This document shows positions 1 through 6,607 of a stretch of DNA of 15,074 nucleotides, piece by piece. Origin of the DNA: Chloroflexota bacterium (GTDB lineage: Bacteria > Chloroflexota > Anaerolineae > CG2-30-64-16); contig JAKPQT010000017.1 in NCBI GenBank assembly GCA_029555885.1, positions 1 to 15,074 on the forward strand, written 5' to 3'. The position numbers and the translations under genes were made by a program. How positions within the stretch are numbered: position 1 is the stretch's first letter; each line of letters starts with the position of its first letter. The notes beneath the pieces are model-generated. The model did no database searches, was not told the DNA's origin, and worked only from the letters and a program-made list of their open reading frames with translations.

Positions 1-902
1 ATACGCCGATCGACGGGCCGGCCCGCACGCTGGGCGGCCGCACGTTCTGCGAACGACACTACAGCAGCCTGGCGCACAACCGGAAAGGCATGTGGGGCGC
101 AACTCTCGCCCTGATAGCCGGGCTGGTGCTATTCGTGCTGGCCGTGCAGTATCTGGCCCGCGCAGTGCCCGTGGGCCTGAGCGGCGCCGGACTGCTCATC
201 GTCAACTTCATCATCGCGCTGGCTCCTGCCATCATCTGGCTCGTGGTGTTCTACCTGCAAGACCGCGTGGAGCCGGAGCCGAAGAGCTACATCTTCCTGG
301 TCTTTATCGGCGGCGCGCTGCTGGCAAGCGCCATCGGGCAGCCCCTGATCCGCGATGTCTTTCGCGTCAATGAATGGGCCAGCGGCAACCTCGCCCTGCG
401 CCTGGTGGGCGGCATCTTCGTCATCGGCGCCATCCAGGAATTCCTGAAGTACGCGGCAGTGCGCTATACCATCTTCAACAGCACGGAGTATGACGAGCGC
501 ATCGACGGCATCATCTACGGCGCGGCTGCGGGGCTGGGCTACGCGACCATGCTCAACCTCGACTACGTGCTGGCAAACGGCGGGGTCGACCTGGGGGCGG
601 GCGTCGTGCGCGTCGCGGTGACTGCGCTCGCGCACGCCAGTTTTGCGGGCGTCACGGGCTACTTCCTGGGCCGCGCCAAGTTCGAGAACCGCGGTCCGCT
701 GTGGCTGCCGCTCGGCGTGTTCATCGCAGCCCTGCTGAACGGCATCGTGACGGCCATCATCGGTGAGATCACCCGCTCCGGCCTGCGGACGACCCCGCTC
801 AACGGGCTGATTGGCGCGGCAGCAGTCGCCGTCCTGACGTTCGGCGTGTTGTTTGCCATCCTGCAGCGCAGCAACCGCACCGTCCCTACTACGGTCGCAT
901 AA
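1..902 (+). CDS. PrsW-like intramembrane metalloprotease family protein, 5'-truncated by window edge
   Basis: This is a multi-pass membrane protein of the PrsW/CPBP-like family (the Bacillus PrsW cleaves the anti-sigma factor RsiW). The frame is open from the first full codon at base 3. The ATG at 90 has no ribosome binding site and is preceded in frame by GRTFCERHYSSLAHNRKG, so the true start lies upstream of the window. Counting from the codon at 90, about eight hydrophobic segments are visible (roughly 6-24, 33-56, 67-88, 103-122, 140-160, 171-196, 206-226, 235-258). Family-like motifs are IQEFLKYA where PrsW has an EExxK-type motif, DGIIYGAAAGLGYA, and ALAHASFAG carrying the conserved His. 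The last motif, usually with a second His, reads AALLNGI. The short Cys/His stretch before TM1 resembles the end of a small zinc ribbon. It heads an operon with the next two genes (11 nt and 14 nt gaps). The family call is fairly sure; activity and substrate are unknown. Confidence 0.78.
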   Translation, partial: TPIDGPARTLGGRTFCERHYSSLAHNRKGMWGATLALIAGLVLFVLAVQYLARAVPVGLSGAGLLIVNFIIALAPAIIWLVVFYLQDRVEPEPKSYIFLVFIGGALLASAIGQPLIRDVFRVNEWASGNLALRLVGGIFVIGAIQEFLKYAAVRYTIFNSTEYDERIDGIIYGAAAGLGYATMLNLDYVLANGGVDLGAGVVRVAVTALAHASFAGVTGYFLGRAKFENRGPLWLPLGVFIAALLNGIVTAIIGEITRSGLRTTPLNGLIGAAAVAVLTFGVLFAILQRSNRTVPTTVA

Positions 903-913
903 GGAGGCGCACG

Positions 914-1522
914 ATGACTGCTACCACTGCACGACCTTTCCGCCGCCTGCTGCGGGATGAGGAACCCGAATGGCTGGTCTGGGCGCTCGTCGCGGGCATG
1001 ATCATCATCGGGCTGCTGGTCCGCACGATTTTCGTGGCGCGCACGGTGCAAGTGACCCAGGGGAACCTGTCCGTCGCCTACCCTGCCGACTGGGTCGCCA
1101 TGACCACCGATAATCCGCATGATGTGCTGGCCCGTTCCGAGCCTATGATGTCGAACCCGTTCCCGGCCAACGTGCGCATCACGCAGATGCCCGCGACCGA
1201 GGTTAGCACGACTGCGGACTCGCTGGACGATTTCGCGCTCAAGTGGAGCGATCGGCAAACCAGCGAACTGGAGGGCTTTCGCGTGCTCAGCATCGAAGCG
1301 ATGCGCGTGCAGGACAGGGATGCGGCCCAGATCAACTATGCCTATATCGCGGAGCCGTTGCTCGGCGGACCGGGGGCCATGCCCATCGTGGCACGCGGAC
1401 AGGACGTCCTGATCCGGCAGGACGCGACGTTGACCATCGTCCGGTTTGTTGCAGATGCCGACGCGTTTGATGGCCTGGCCGCCACCTGGCAGCGCATCCT
1501 CGGTTCGCTCAAGATGCAGTAG
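914..1522 (+). CDS. Single-pass membrane-anchored protein, possible PsbP/Mog1-like domain
   Basis: The 202-residue protein has a short charged N-terminus, one membrane segment at about 20-41 (WLVWALVAGMIIIGLLVRTIF) and a soluble region likely outside the membrane. The start is well supported: AAGGAGG lies just upstream of the ATG and overlaps the stop codon of the PrsW-like gene, so the two are probably translationally coupled. The soluble part opens with VTQGNLSVAYPADW, a pattern seen in PsbP/Mog1-like folds in which a beta strand leads into a 'YP..W' turn. It continues as alternating strands and ends with a helix (FDGLAATWQRILGSL), which also fits that fold. I do not recognise a specific family and no catalytic motif is visible. 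Its place between a membrane protease and a secreted protease suggests an envelope role, perhaps as an accessory or substrate-binding partner; this is inference. Confidence 0.7.
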   Translation: MTATTARPFRRLLRDEEPEWLVWALVAGMIIIGLLVRTIFVARTVQVTQGNLSVAYPADWVAMTTDNPHDVLARSEPMMSNPFPANVRITQMPATEVSTTADSLDDFALKWSDRQTSELEGFRVLSIEAMRVQDRDAAQINYAYIAEPLLGGPGAMPIVARGQDVLIRQDATLTIVRFVADADAFDGLAATWQRILGSLKMQ

Positions 1523-1536
1523 GGAGGAGAGACGCG

Positions 1537-3120
1537 ATGAGAGCCAAAACGCATATCACGCTGGCAGCCACCCTGCTGCTATCGCTGGTCTTCGGCCTGA
1601 TCGGCAGCGCCCGACCTGCGCAGGCGCTCGACAAGACGGTCCGGCAGCAGGTCCTGCGTGCATCCGTCAAGCTGATGACGCAGTTCGACGGCAACAAGCA
1701 GGCCGGCAGCCTGTGTTCCGGTTCGATGCTCAACCAGGAAGGCTACATTCTTACCAACTACCACTGTGTCGGCTACCTGACCGATGGCCGGCGCGATCGG
1801 GAGTTGGAGGCCATGGGGCTGCGGCCCGGTGACCTGTTCAACGAACAGGGCATCTCTGTCGTCGCCATCACCGACGACCCGCGCCAGCTCCCCAAGCCAA
1901 CGTATGTGGCCCAGGTATTGGCTGGCGACTCGACGCTCGACCTGGCTGTACTGAAAATCGTTGCGTATTACAACAGCCGCCAGAAGCTACCGAGCAGCCT
2001 GCCTGTCGTCGCCTTCAACCTGGCCGACTCCGATAGTGTGGAGACGCTGGACGAGGTCTTTGTCATCGGCTACCCCGGCATCGCGGGCAACAGCGTCACT
2101 GCGACGGAGGGCAAGATCTCCGGCTTCCTGGATGAGGACGAGGATGGCAGCTTCGACTGGTTCAAGACGGATGTGCTGGTCAACCAAGGGAACAGCGGCG
2201 GCTCCGCGCTGAACGCCGACGGCGAACTGATCGGCATCCCCACGGCGCGGCTGCAGGACCAGGCCGGCAATGTCATCTATCTCATCCGCCCGTTGAATAT
2301 CGCGGTGCCCTACATCCAGCAGGCGCTCAAGGCCGGCGGTGCAGCGCCGGCCATTGCCACGCCGCGCACTCAACCGGCCCAGCCCGCGCAACCTGCACAG
2401 ACGACAGGCAGTGCCAGCTTCGGCACACTCACCTTCGGGACGGGCTTCGATGAAGATCGGGGCGTGACAGGCACGGCGGCCCAGTTCGGCTCCGGCATAA
2501 CGGAAGTCCATGCAGGCCTGCCCTACGAGAACCTGCGCAACGGCACGTCGTGGGGCTATGCGTGGCTGCTCGACGGCCAGGACATCGCGGGACAGGACAG
2601 CCTGAAGTGGGAGCACGGTCAGTCGGGCATCCTTGACCTGTATCTCTCAGGCAAGGATGGGCTGCCGGATGGCCAGTATGATCTGCAGGTCTTCCTGCGC
2701 GGCGCGCTCGTGCAAGAGGGGAGTTTCACCGTTGGTCGGCAGGCACGGGGGCCGCTCCAGCCTTCGAAGCCCACTCCCGTGCAGGATGCTGGGGTGGTCG
2801 TGTCGGGCACGGTCATCGACCACAACACCAAGCGGCCTATCCAGGGAGCCATCGTGGTTTTCCTGCGTCCGGGCGTGACGGTGGCCGACTTCGACCGCGA
2901 CCAAAGCGAAGGCAAGACGGACAGCATCATCACCTACGGGCTGGCGGATGCGAGCGGCCTGTTCACGACCTACACCCCGCTGCCGCGCGGCGAGGTCTAC
3001 GGCGCGATCGTCGGGGCGAAGGGCTACCAGCGCATTGCGGAGGATGAGGCGCTCGAAATCCGTGCAGACGACCCGGACCTGCTCGAGCTGGACCCGCTGG
3101 AACTGGAGCGCGCGCGGTAG
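1537..3120 (+). CDS. Secreted trypsin-like serine protease with two C-terminal beta-rich domains
   Basis: This 527-residue protein has a Sec signal peptide (hydrophobic core about 8-24, likely cut after AQA at 30). A GGGAGGAG ribosome binding site precedes the ATG. The protease domain covers about 36-265, with catalytic His76 in LTNYHCVGY, Asp135 in STLDLAVLK and Ser220 in NQGNSGGSAL. Cys60 and Cys77 flank the His as the Cys42-Cys58 pair does in chymotrypsin, so a disulfide is likely. There is no PDZ domain. A Gln/Pro/Ala linker (about 270-291) leads to a beta-rich domain at about 295-400 of a kind I cannot name (a 'YAWLLDGQ...LPDGQYDLQVFLRG' pattern). A second domain at about 418-505 (VSGTVIDHNTKRPIQGAIVVFL) resembles a carboxypeptidase-regulatory/transthyretin-like fold. 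The protein is probably exported and acts on envelope or external proteins. It is the last gene of the plus-strand operon and is followed by two hairpins. Confidence 0.88.
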   Translation: MRAKTHITLAATLLLSLVFGLIGSARPAQALDKTVRQQVLRASVKLMTQFDGNKQAGSLCSGSMLNQEGYILTNYHCVGYLTDGRRDRELEAMGLRPGDLFNEQGISVVAITDDPRQLPKPTYVAQVLAGDSTLDLAVLKIVAYYNSRQKLPSSLPVVAFNLADSDSVETLDEVFVIGYPGIAGNSVTATEGKISGFLDEDEDGSFDWFKTDVLVNQGNSGGSALNADGELIGIPTARLQDQAGNVIYLIRPLNIAVPYIQQALKAGGAAPAIATPRTQPAQPAQPAQTTGSASFGTLTFGTGFDEDRGVTGTAAQFGSGITEVHAGLPYENLRNGTSWGYAWLLDGQDIAGQDSLKWEHGQSGILDLYLSGKDGLPDGQYDLQVFLRGALVQEGSFTVGRQARGPLQPSKPTPVQDAGVVVSGTVIDHNTKRPIQGAIVVFLRPGVTVADFDRDQSEGKTDSIITYGLADASGLFTTYTPLPRGEVYGAIVGAKGYQRIAEDEALEIRADDPDLLELDPLELERAR

Positions 3121-3136
3121 GTTCCATAAGAAGACG

Positions 3137-3208
3137 TGGAGTCGAGGCTTCAGCCGGTTAGCCTGCCTGTAAGCGTACACACCCAAACCGGCTAAAGCCT
3201 CGACTCCA
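3137..3208. repeat. Long imperfect inverted repeat (23-bp arms, 26-nt loop)
   Basis: The arms are 3137-3159 and 3186-3208. They are reverse complements with one mismatch (C at 3151 against A at 3194). Each contains GAGTCGAGGCTT or its complement and the CCGG core. The loop is 3160-3185. The element lies 16 bases after the stop of the secreted protease, in the convergent gap. It has no T-tract, so it is better seen as a dispersed palindromic (REP-like or small MITE-like) repeat than as a classic terminator, although the transcript would fold strongly here and could be stabilised or ended by it. Confidence 0.8.
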
Positions 3209-3234
3209 TCTGATGTGGGATTCTTGACGAGCAA

Positions 3235-3268
3235 GAGGAGCGGGCATCCTCAGATGCCCGCTCCTCCT
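3235..3268. terminator. Bidirectional hairpin terminator between convergent genes
   Basis: A perfect 14-bp stem (3235-3248 with 3253-3266) closes a CTCA tetraloop. On the plus strand it is followed by CTTACTTTTGCTT, a moderately U-rich tail that would end transcripts of the secreted protease operon. On the minus strand the stem begins two bases past the TAA of the HtrA-like gene, but its tail there (TTGCTCGTC) is poor in U. It therefore looks mainly like a plus-strand terminator that also protects or ends the opposing transcript. The GCGGGCATC/GATGCCCGC core could equally be a dispersed palindromic repeat reused as a terminator. Confidence 0.65.
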
Positions 3269-3876
3269 TACTTTTGCTTGACCAGTGCGCGTTTGAGGAA
3301 GTCCACCACTACGTGCACCGGAATCGCAAACCCCACATCCGGCCCGTTGATCATCGTATTGATGCCCAACAGCCGCCCGCGCACGTCCACCAGCGGACCA
3401 CCGGAGTGACCGGGGCGCATGTGCAGGCTGACGACGATCCAGTCGCGTTTCGCGGGAGGCATCTCGGGCCATTCGCGGCCCATGCCGATGACAACGCCTG
3501 CGGTTGCCGCGCCCGTCACGCCCCAGGGATGACCGAAGGCCATGACGAACTGACCGGCACGGACAGCTCGTGAGTCAGCCAACTGGATGGTCGGCAGGTC
3601 GGTCGATAAGTCGGCCGCGTCGATGCGCAGCGCGGCCAGGTCTAGCTCCGGCGAGGACGCAAGGATCTGCGCCGGGTACGTCCGACCGTCGGATAACTCC
3701 ACCTGCAACGGCCCGCGGCCTGCCACATGCGCGTTGGTCACGATCAGGCCCTGCGGGTGCCAGATGGTCCCGGCACCCGCGCCGCGCTTGCCGTTGCGCA
3801 CCTGCACCAGGCTCTCGTACACCCGGTCGGCCACACTGCCCGCCGCGGCGTTGATTTCGAGGACACCCGCCATCAT
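3268..3876 (-). CDS. Trypsin-like (HtrA/Deg-type) serine protease without PDZ domain
   Basis: This compact 202-residue S1C-type protease has its triad in order: His50 in IVTNAHVAG, Asp79 in SPELDLAALRI and Ser158 in MRPGHSGGPLV. GHSGG replaces the usual GNSGG. The domain runs from about 15 to 195 and the protein ends directly after it, so there is no PDZ domain. The N-terminus (MMAGVLEINAAAGSVADRVYE) has no signal peptide or membrane helix, which suggests a cytoplasmic enzyme; HtrA proteases are normally exported. Two adjacent ATG codons (3876 and 3873) follow a G-rich ribosome binding site (GGGGTGA), so either may start the protein. It is the second gene of a two-gene unit, 16 nt after the PDZ-containing paralogue. 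It may act as a cytoplasmic protease or together with that neighbour; the substrate is unknown. Confidence 0.87.
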   Translation of the reverse strand: MMAGVLEINAAAGSVADRVYESLVQVRNGKRGAGAGTIWHPQGLIVTNAHVAGRGPLQVELSDGRTYPAQILASSPELDLAALRIDAADLSTDLPTIQLADSRAVRAGQFVMAFGHPWGVTGAATAGVVIGMGREWPEMPPAKRDWIVVSLHMRPGHSGGPLVDVRGRLLGINTMINGPDVGFAIPVHVVVDFLKRALVKQK

Positions 3877-3892
3877 CGCGTCACCCCCCCGC

Positions 3893-4789
3893 CTACGCCT
3901 GCTCCCCGATTACGACCCGCGCCTCGCTGATCTGACCGCCGCGCACGATGCGCACCGGCACGGCCTGGCGCACCCGCTCGCCGCTCAGCAATGCGAGCAG
4001 GTCATCCAGTTCGCGCACCGGCTCGCCGTCCAGCGCGATGATGGTGTCGCCCATGAACAGCCCACCCAACTCCGCAGGGCTGTTCGGTTCGACCGCGCCG
4101 AGCAGCAGCCCGGTCTGCTGACCGGCCTGCTCGGCCAGCGCGGCAGGCAGACGCACCATCTGTGCAGTGACGCCGAGATACCCGCGGCGCACGCGGCCGT
4201 GCGCCAGCAGCGCATCCGCCACGCGGCGCAGCGTGCCCGCAGGCACGGTCAACGTTACCCCGCGCAGCATGGCGGAGGTGTTGATGCCCAGGAACTTGCC
4301 GTCGGCGGATACCAGGGGCCCGCCGGAGAAACCGGGGTACATCAGGGCATCGGTCTGTAGGTAGTAGTCCAGTTGGCCGCCGGCAGGCGTGCGCCAGTCC
4401 TTCTTGAGCGCGCTGACGATGCCCAGGGTCGCCATGACGCTTTGGCCGGGCCGGCCCATCGCCAGTGCGAGGTGGCCGACGTGCAGCGTGTCTGCGCTGA
4501 CCCACGTCGCGATGGGCAGGCCAGAGACCGGCGCGCGCAAGAGCGCGACATCGGTCGTGGGGTCACGCCCGATAACGGTCGCAGTGAGCGTCCGCCCATC
4601 GGCCAGGCCGATCCCGATATTTTCGTCCTGTTCGAGGACGTGATGTGCGGTGACGATGATGCCGTCTGCGGCGAACACGACGCCGCTGGTGGGCAGGCGG
4701 CGCCGGCCCTCGACGCGTACAATGTGCGATCCGGCGGCCTCGACTGCGCGGGCCAGCGCATCGGAAAGGGATTCGAGTGCGTTAGTCAT
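3893..4789 (-). CDS. HtrA/DegP-like serine protease with one PDZ domain, no signal peptide
   Basis: The 298-residue protein has an S1C protease domain (about 15-195) with His50 in IIVTAHHVLEQ, Asp80 in DPTTDVALLRA and Ser155 in YPGFSGGPLV. A single PDZ domain follows at about 203-293 (GYLGVTAQMVRL, then EPNSPAELGGLFMGDTIIAL). The frame is also open to an ATG at 4801, but GGAGG sits 5 nt before the ATG at 4789 and overlaps the upstream one, so 4789 is the better start. No signal peptide or membrane segment is seen with either start. In the HtrA family, PDZ domains bind substrate C-termini and gate the protease. It is first in a two-gene unit with the PDZ-less paralogue downstream. A short inverted repeat at 4803-4828 lies just before its ribosome binding site. 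Confidence 0.9.
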   Translation of the reverse strand: MTNALESLSDALARAVEAAGSHIVRVEGRRRLPTSGVVFAADGIIVTAHHVLEQDENIGIGLADGRTLTATVIGRDPTTDVALLRAPVSGLPIATWVSADTLHVGHLALAMGRPGQSVMATLGIVSALKKDWRTPAGGQLDYYLQTDALMYPGFSGGPLVSADGKFLGINTSAMLRGVTLTVPAGTLRRVADALLAHGRVRRGYLGVTAQMVRLPAALAEQAGQQTGLLLGAVEPNSPAELGGLFMGDTIIALDGEPVRELDDLLALLSGERVRQAVPVRIVRGGQISEARVVIGEQA

Positions 4790-4802
4790 AGAAACCTCCA
4801 TT

Positions 4803-4828
4803 GATATGCCGCTAGTTTACGACATATC
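4803..4828 (-). promoter_or_regulatory. Short inverted repeat upstream of the PDZ protease gene, possible operator or 5'-UTR hairpin
   Basis: GATATG (4803-4808) and CATATC (4823-4828) form a 6-bp inverted repeat with a 14-nt spacer. It lies 13 nt upstream of the chosen start of the PDZ protease, just before its GGAGG. The spacing of arm centres (20 bp, about two helical turns) would suit a dimeric regulator, and the transcript could also form a small stem before the ribosome binding site. I could not identify a convincing -35/-10 pair in this 97-nt gap. Confidence 0.3.
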
Positions 4829-4868
4829 GGAGGTGGGCACATCGCCTGTTAGGAGAGGAGCAACCTGG

Positions 4869-4884
4869 AAAAACGATCAGATCG
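4869..4884 (-). terminator. Weak intrinsic terminator candidate at the end of the four-gene operon
   Basis: Read on the minus strand, the stop codon of the response regulator is followed two bases later by CGATCTGATCG and then TTTTT. The stem is only 4-5 bp with a tiny loop, so it is weak, but the position directly after the operon and the T-tract support a role in ending transcription before the HtrA genes. Confidence 0.35.
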
Positions 4885-4886
4885 CG

Positions 4887-5540
4887 CTAGAGGAGCAGCA
4901 GGCCCAGCCGCGTGGCCCGGACGACCGCCTCCGTCCGGCTGGCTGCGCCGAGCTTGCCGAGAATGGCATTGACGTGGAACTTGACGGTGTGCTCGCTGAT
5001 GCGCAGCCGCTGCGCGATGGTCTTGTTGGGCAGGCCCTCTGCCAGCAGGCGGAGCACTTCCAGTTCGCGCGCGGTCAACGGTTCCACGGGCGGCGCGACT
5101 TCCTGCGAGGGCGCGGGCAGAATATGCGGTGACGTGAGCACGCCGAAGGTCTGTGCGAACTCCGGCGCGACCACGGTCAATCCTTCGGCCAGCGCCAGCA
5201 GCGCGGCTGCAATGACCTGAGGTGACGCATCCCGCGGCAGCAGCCCGCGCGCGCCGGCCAGCCAGGCAGCCGCCGCGGAGTCACCGTCGGGCAGCAGCAC
5301 CGCGATGGGCGGCGCGGCATCCGCCACTGCCAGCAGAGGTTCGATGGCCCGCTCAGGCTGCCAGCCCAGGTCCCACAGCACGACATCCGGCGCATAGGCG
5401 GCCAGCGCGGCAGGGAGGTCCTCTCCCGCGCTGATGCGACCGGCTAACGTGACGGCAGGCTCATCCGCCAACAGCGCGGCCAACCCGGCGCGCGCCAGCG
5501 CATCGTTGGCCACAATCAGCACGGCAGGTCGGGCAGGCAT
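4887..5540 (-). CDS. NarL/FixJ-type response regulator with degenerate receiver and LuxR HTH
   Basis: The 217-residue protein has a CheY-like receiver at about 5-125 and a LuxR/GerE DNA-binding domain at about 152-215 ([20 protein letters not shown], then the recognition segment [17 protein letters not shown]). The phospho-acceptor Asp57 is present in VVLWDLG. The acidic pocket is reduced (N12-D13 instead of two acids), the usual Thr/Ser is missing in IAVLLPDG, and the conserved Lys reads Arg103 in GLLPRDA. Classical phosphorylation may therefore be impaired or changed. Its ATG follows directly on the TAG of the metallophosphoesterase (TAGATG) with GGAGAGAG upstream, so translation is probably coupled. 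No histidine kinase gene is in the window. As the last gene of the operon it may regulate that operon, which is inference. Confidence 0.88.
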   Translation of the reverse strand: MPARPAVLIVANDALARAGLAALLADEPAVTLAGRISAGEDLPAALAAYAPDVVLWDLGWQPERAIEPLLAVADAAPPIAVLLPDGDSAAAAWLAGARGLLPRDASPQVIAAALLALAEGLTVVAPEFAQTFGVLTSPHILPAPSQEVAPPVEPLTARELEVLRLLAEGLPNKTIAQRLRISEHTVKFHVNAILGKLGAASRTEAVVRATRLGLLLL

Positions 5541-6605
5541 CTACGCTCTCTCCGGCAGGATGTCCACCAGGAGCACGTCCGGCTGGCACCACAGGCGTAC
5601 CGGCGGCTCCGCAGAGCCGATGCCTGCGGTGACGAACAGGTGCGTCCCGTCGATGACGAAGCGACCGTGATCGAACCGGCGGCCGTAGTTGGAAGGGACG
5701 ACGAGCGGGCCGAGCAGCGGCAGGCGCATCTGCCCGCCGTGGTAGTGGCCTGCGAAGATGGCCGCGTAGCCGCGGCCGCTCAACCGGTAGATGTTATCGG
5801 GCGTGTGCGTCAGCATCAGCGCCAGCTCGCCGGCCGCGGGGGCCACAGGCTGCCACGCTGCGCGGATCCACGGCAGCTCGCAGCCGGCAATCAGGATGGG
5901 CTGGCCCGCGATCTCCAGGCGCGTGCTGCCGTTGCCGAGCAGATGCACGCCGGCCGAGCGCACTGCCTCCGCCACAATCTCTGCCCCGGCCCAATCGTCG
6001 TGGTTGCCGAGCACCGCGAAGGTGCCGTAGCGCCCGCGCGCCAGCCCCAGGATCCCCGGCAGCAGCGGCGCAAACTGCGGATAGGTCACGAAGTCGCCGG
6101 TGATGAACAGCAGGTCGGGCTCCTGCGCAGCAACTTGCCGCATGGCGGACTCGAAGTAGGCGAGCGGCAGGTGGCTGTTGAGATGGAAGTCGCTGACGTG
6201 CGCAATGCGCAGCCGTGGCCCCTGCCAGCCCGCGACCGGCAGCTCGTAGCGGCGAAGCGCAAGGTCGGTCGTCGTGTCCGGTCGCGCGAGGCTCACACCG
6301 GCGTTCTCCTCCTGCACGGGCGGTGCGCCCCGGCTGTGACGCCGCAGCCGCCAGCGCCGCACCTCGCCTGCGGCCGCAACGGCCAGCACCGTCACCGGCA
6401 CGGCCAGCCAACGAGTTCCGGCAGCGCGGAAGCCCGTGTACGCGGCGGCCGCGCCCATCGCCAGCGCACCGATGCGGATGCCGGGGCTCTTGTATGGCCC
6501 GTCGCGCGCCTGGATGAGGCGGCGGTTGAGGATGTACAAGTACAAGGATGCGCTGGCAAGCAGCCAGACGAGCGCGGACCCGAAACGACGCACCACAGTG
6601 GCCAC
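5541..6605 (-). CDS. Membrane-anchored calcineurin-like metallophosphoesterase (YkuE-like)
   Basis: The N-terminal third carries about three hydrophobic segments (8-26, 45-63, 66-82). A metallophosphoesterase domain follows at about 131-345. All metal-binding motifs are present: SDFH (Asp139, His141), ITGD (Asp171), LGNHDDW (Asn201, His202), LTHTPD (His267) and AGHYHGG (His287, His289). The family uses a two-metal centre to hydrolyse phosphomonoesters or diesters; YkuE-type members act at the membrane, some on lipid-linked substrates such as UDP-diacylglucosamine. The substrate here is unknown. The frame opens at a GTG (6605) two bases after the deacetylase stop. A GTG three codons later (6596) has better ribosome binding site spacing (AGAGGTG), so the start is uncertain by a few residues. 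It is the third gene of the operon, directly followed by the response regulator. Confidence 0.9.
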   Translation of the reverse strand: MATVVRRFGSALVWLLASASLYLYILNRRLIQARDGPYKSPGIRIGALAMGAAAAYTGFRAAGTRWLAVPVTVLAVAAAGEVRRWRLRRHSRGAPPVQEENAGVSLARPDTTTDLALRRYELPVAGWQGPRLRIAHVSDFHLNSHLPLAYFESAMRQVAAQEPDLLFITGDFVTYPQFAPLLPGILGLARGRYGTFAVLGNHDDWAGAEIVAEAVRSAGVHLLGNGSTRLEIAGQPILIAGCELPWIRAAWQPVAPAAGELALMLTHTPDNIYRLSGRGYAAIFAGHYHGGQMRLPLLGPLVVPSNYGRRFDHGRFVIDGTHLFVTAGIGSAEPPVRLWCQPDVLLVDILPERA

Positions 6606-6607
6606 CT

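Noticed and set aside
90..92. ATG at 90 as the start of the PrsW-like protein
   Set aside because: No ribosome binding site precedes it, and the frame continues upstream with a Cys/His motif that looks like coding sequence.
3137..3208. Inverted repeat as ends of an insertion sequence
   Set aside because: Only 26 nt lie between the arms, there is no transposase, and I saw no clear target-site duplication.
3884..3890. Seven-C run (seven G on the coding strand) before the second HtrA gene, as a phase-variable tract
   Set aside because: It is short and ordinary for this GC content. It lies in the ribosome binding site spacer region, so slippage could matter, but one sequence gives no evidence of variation.
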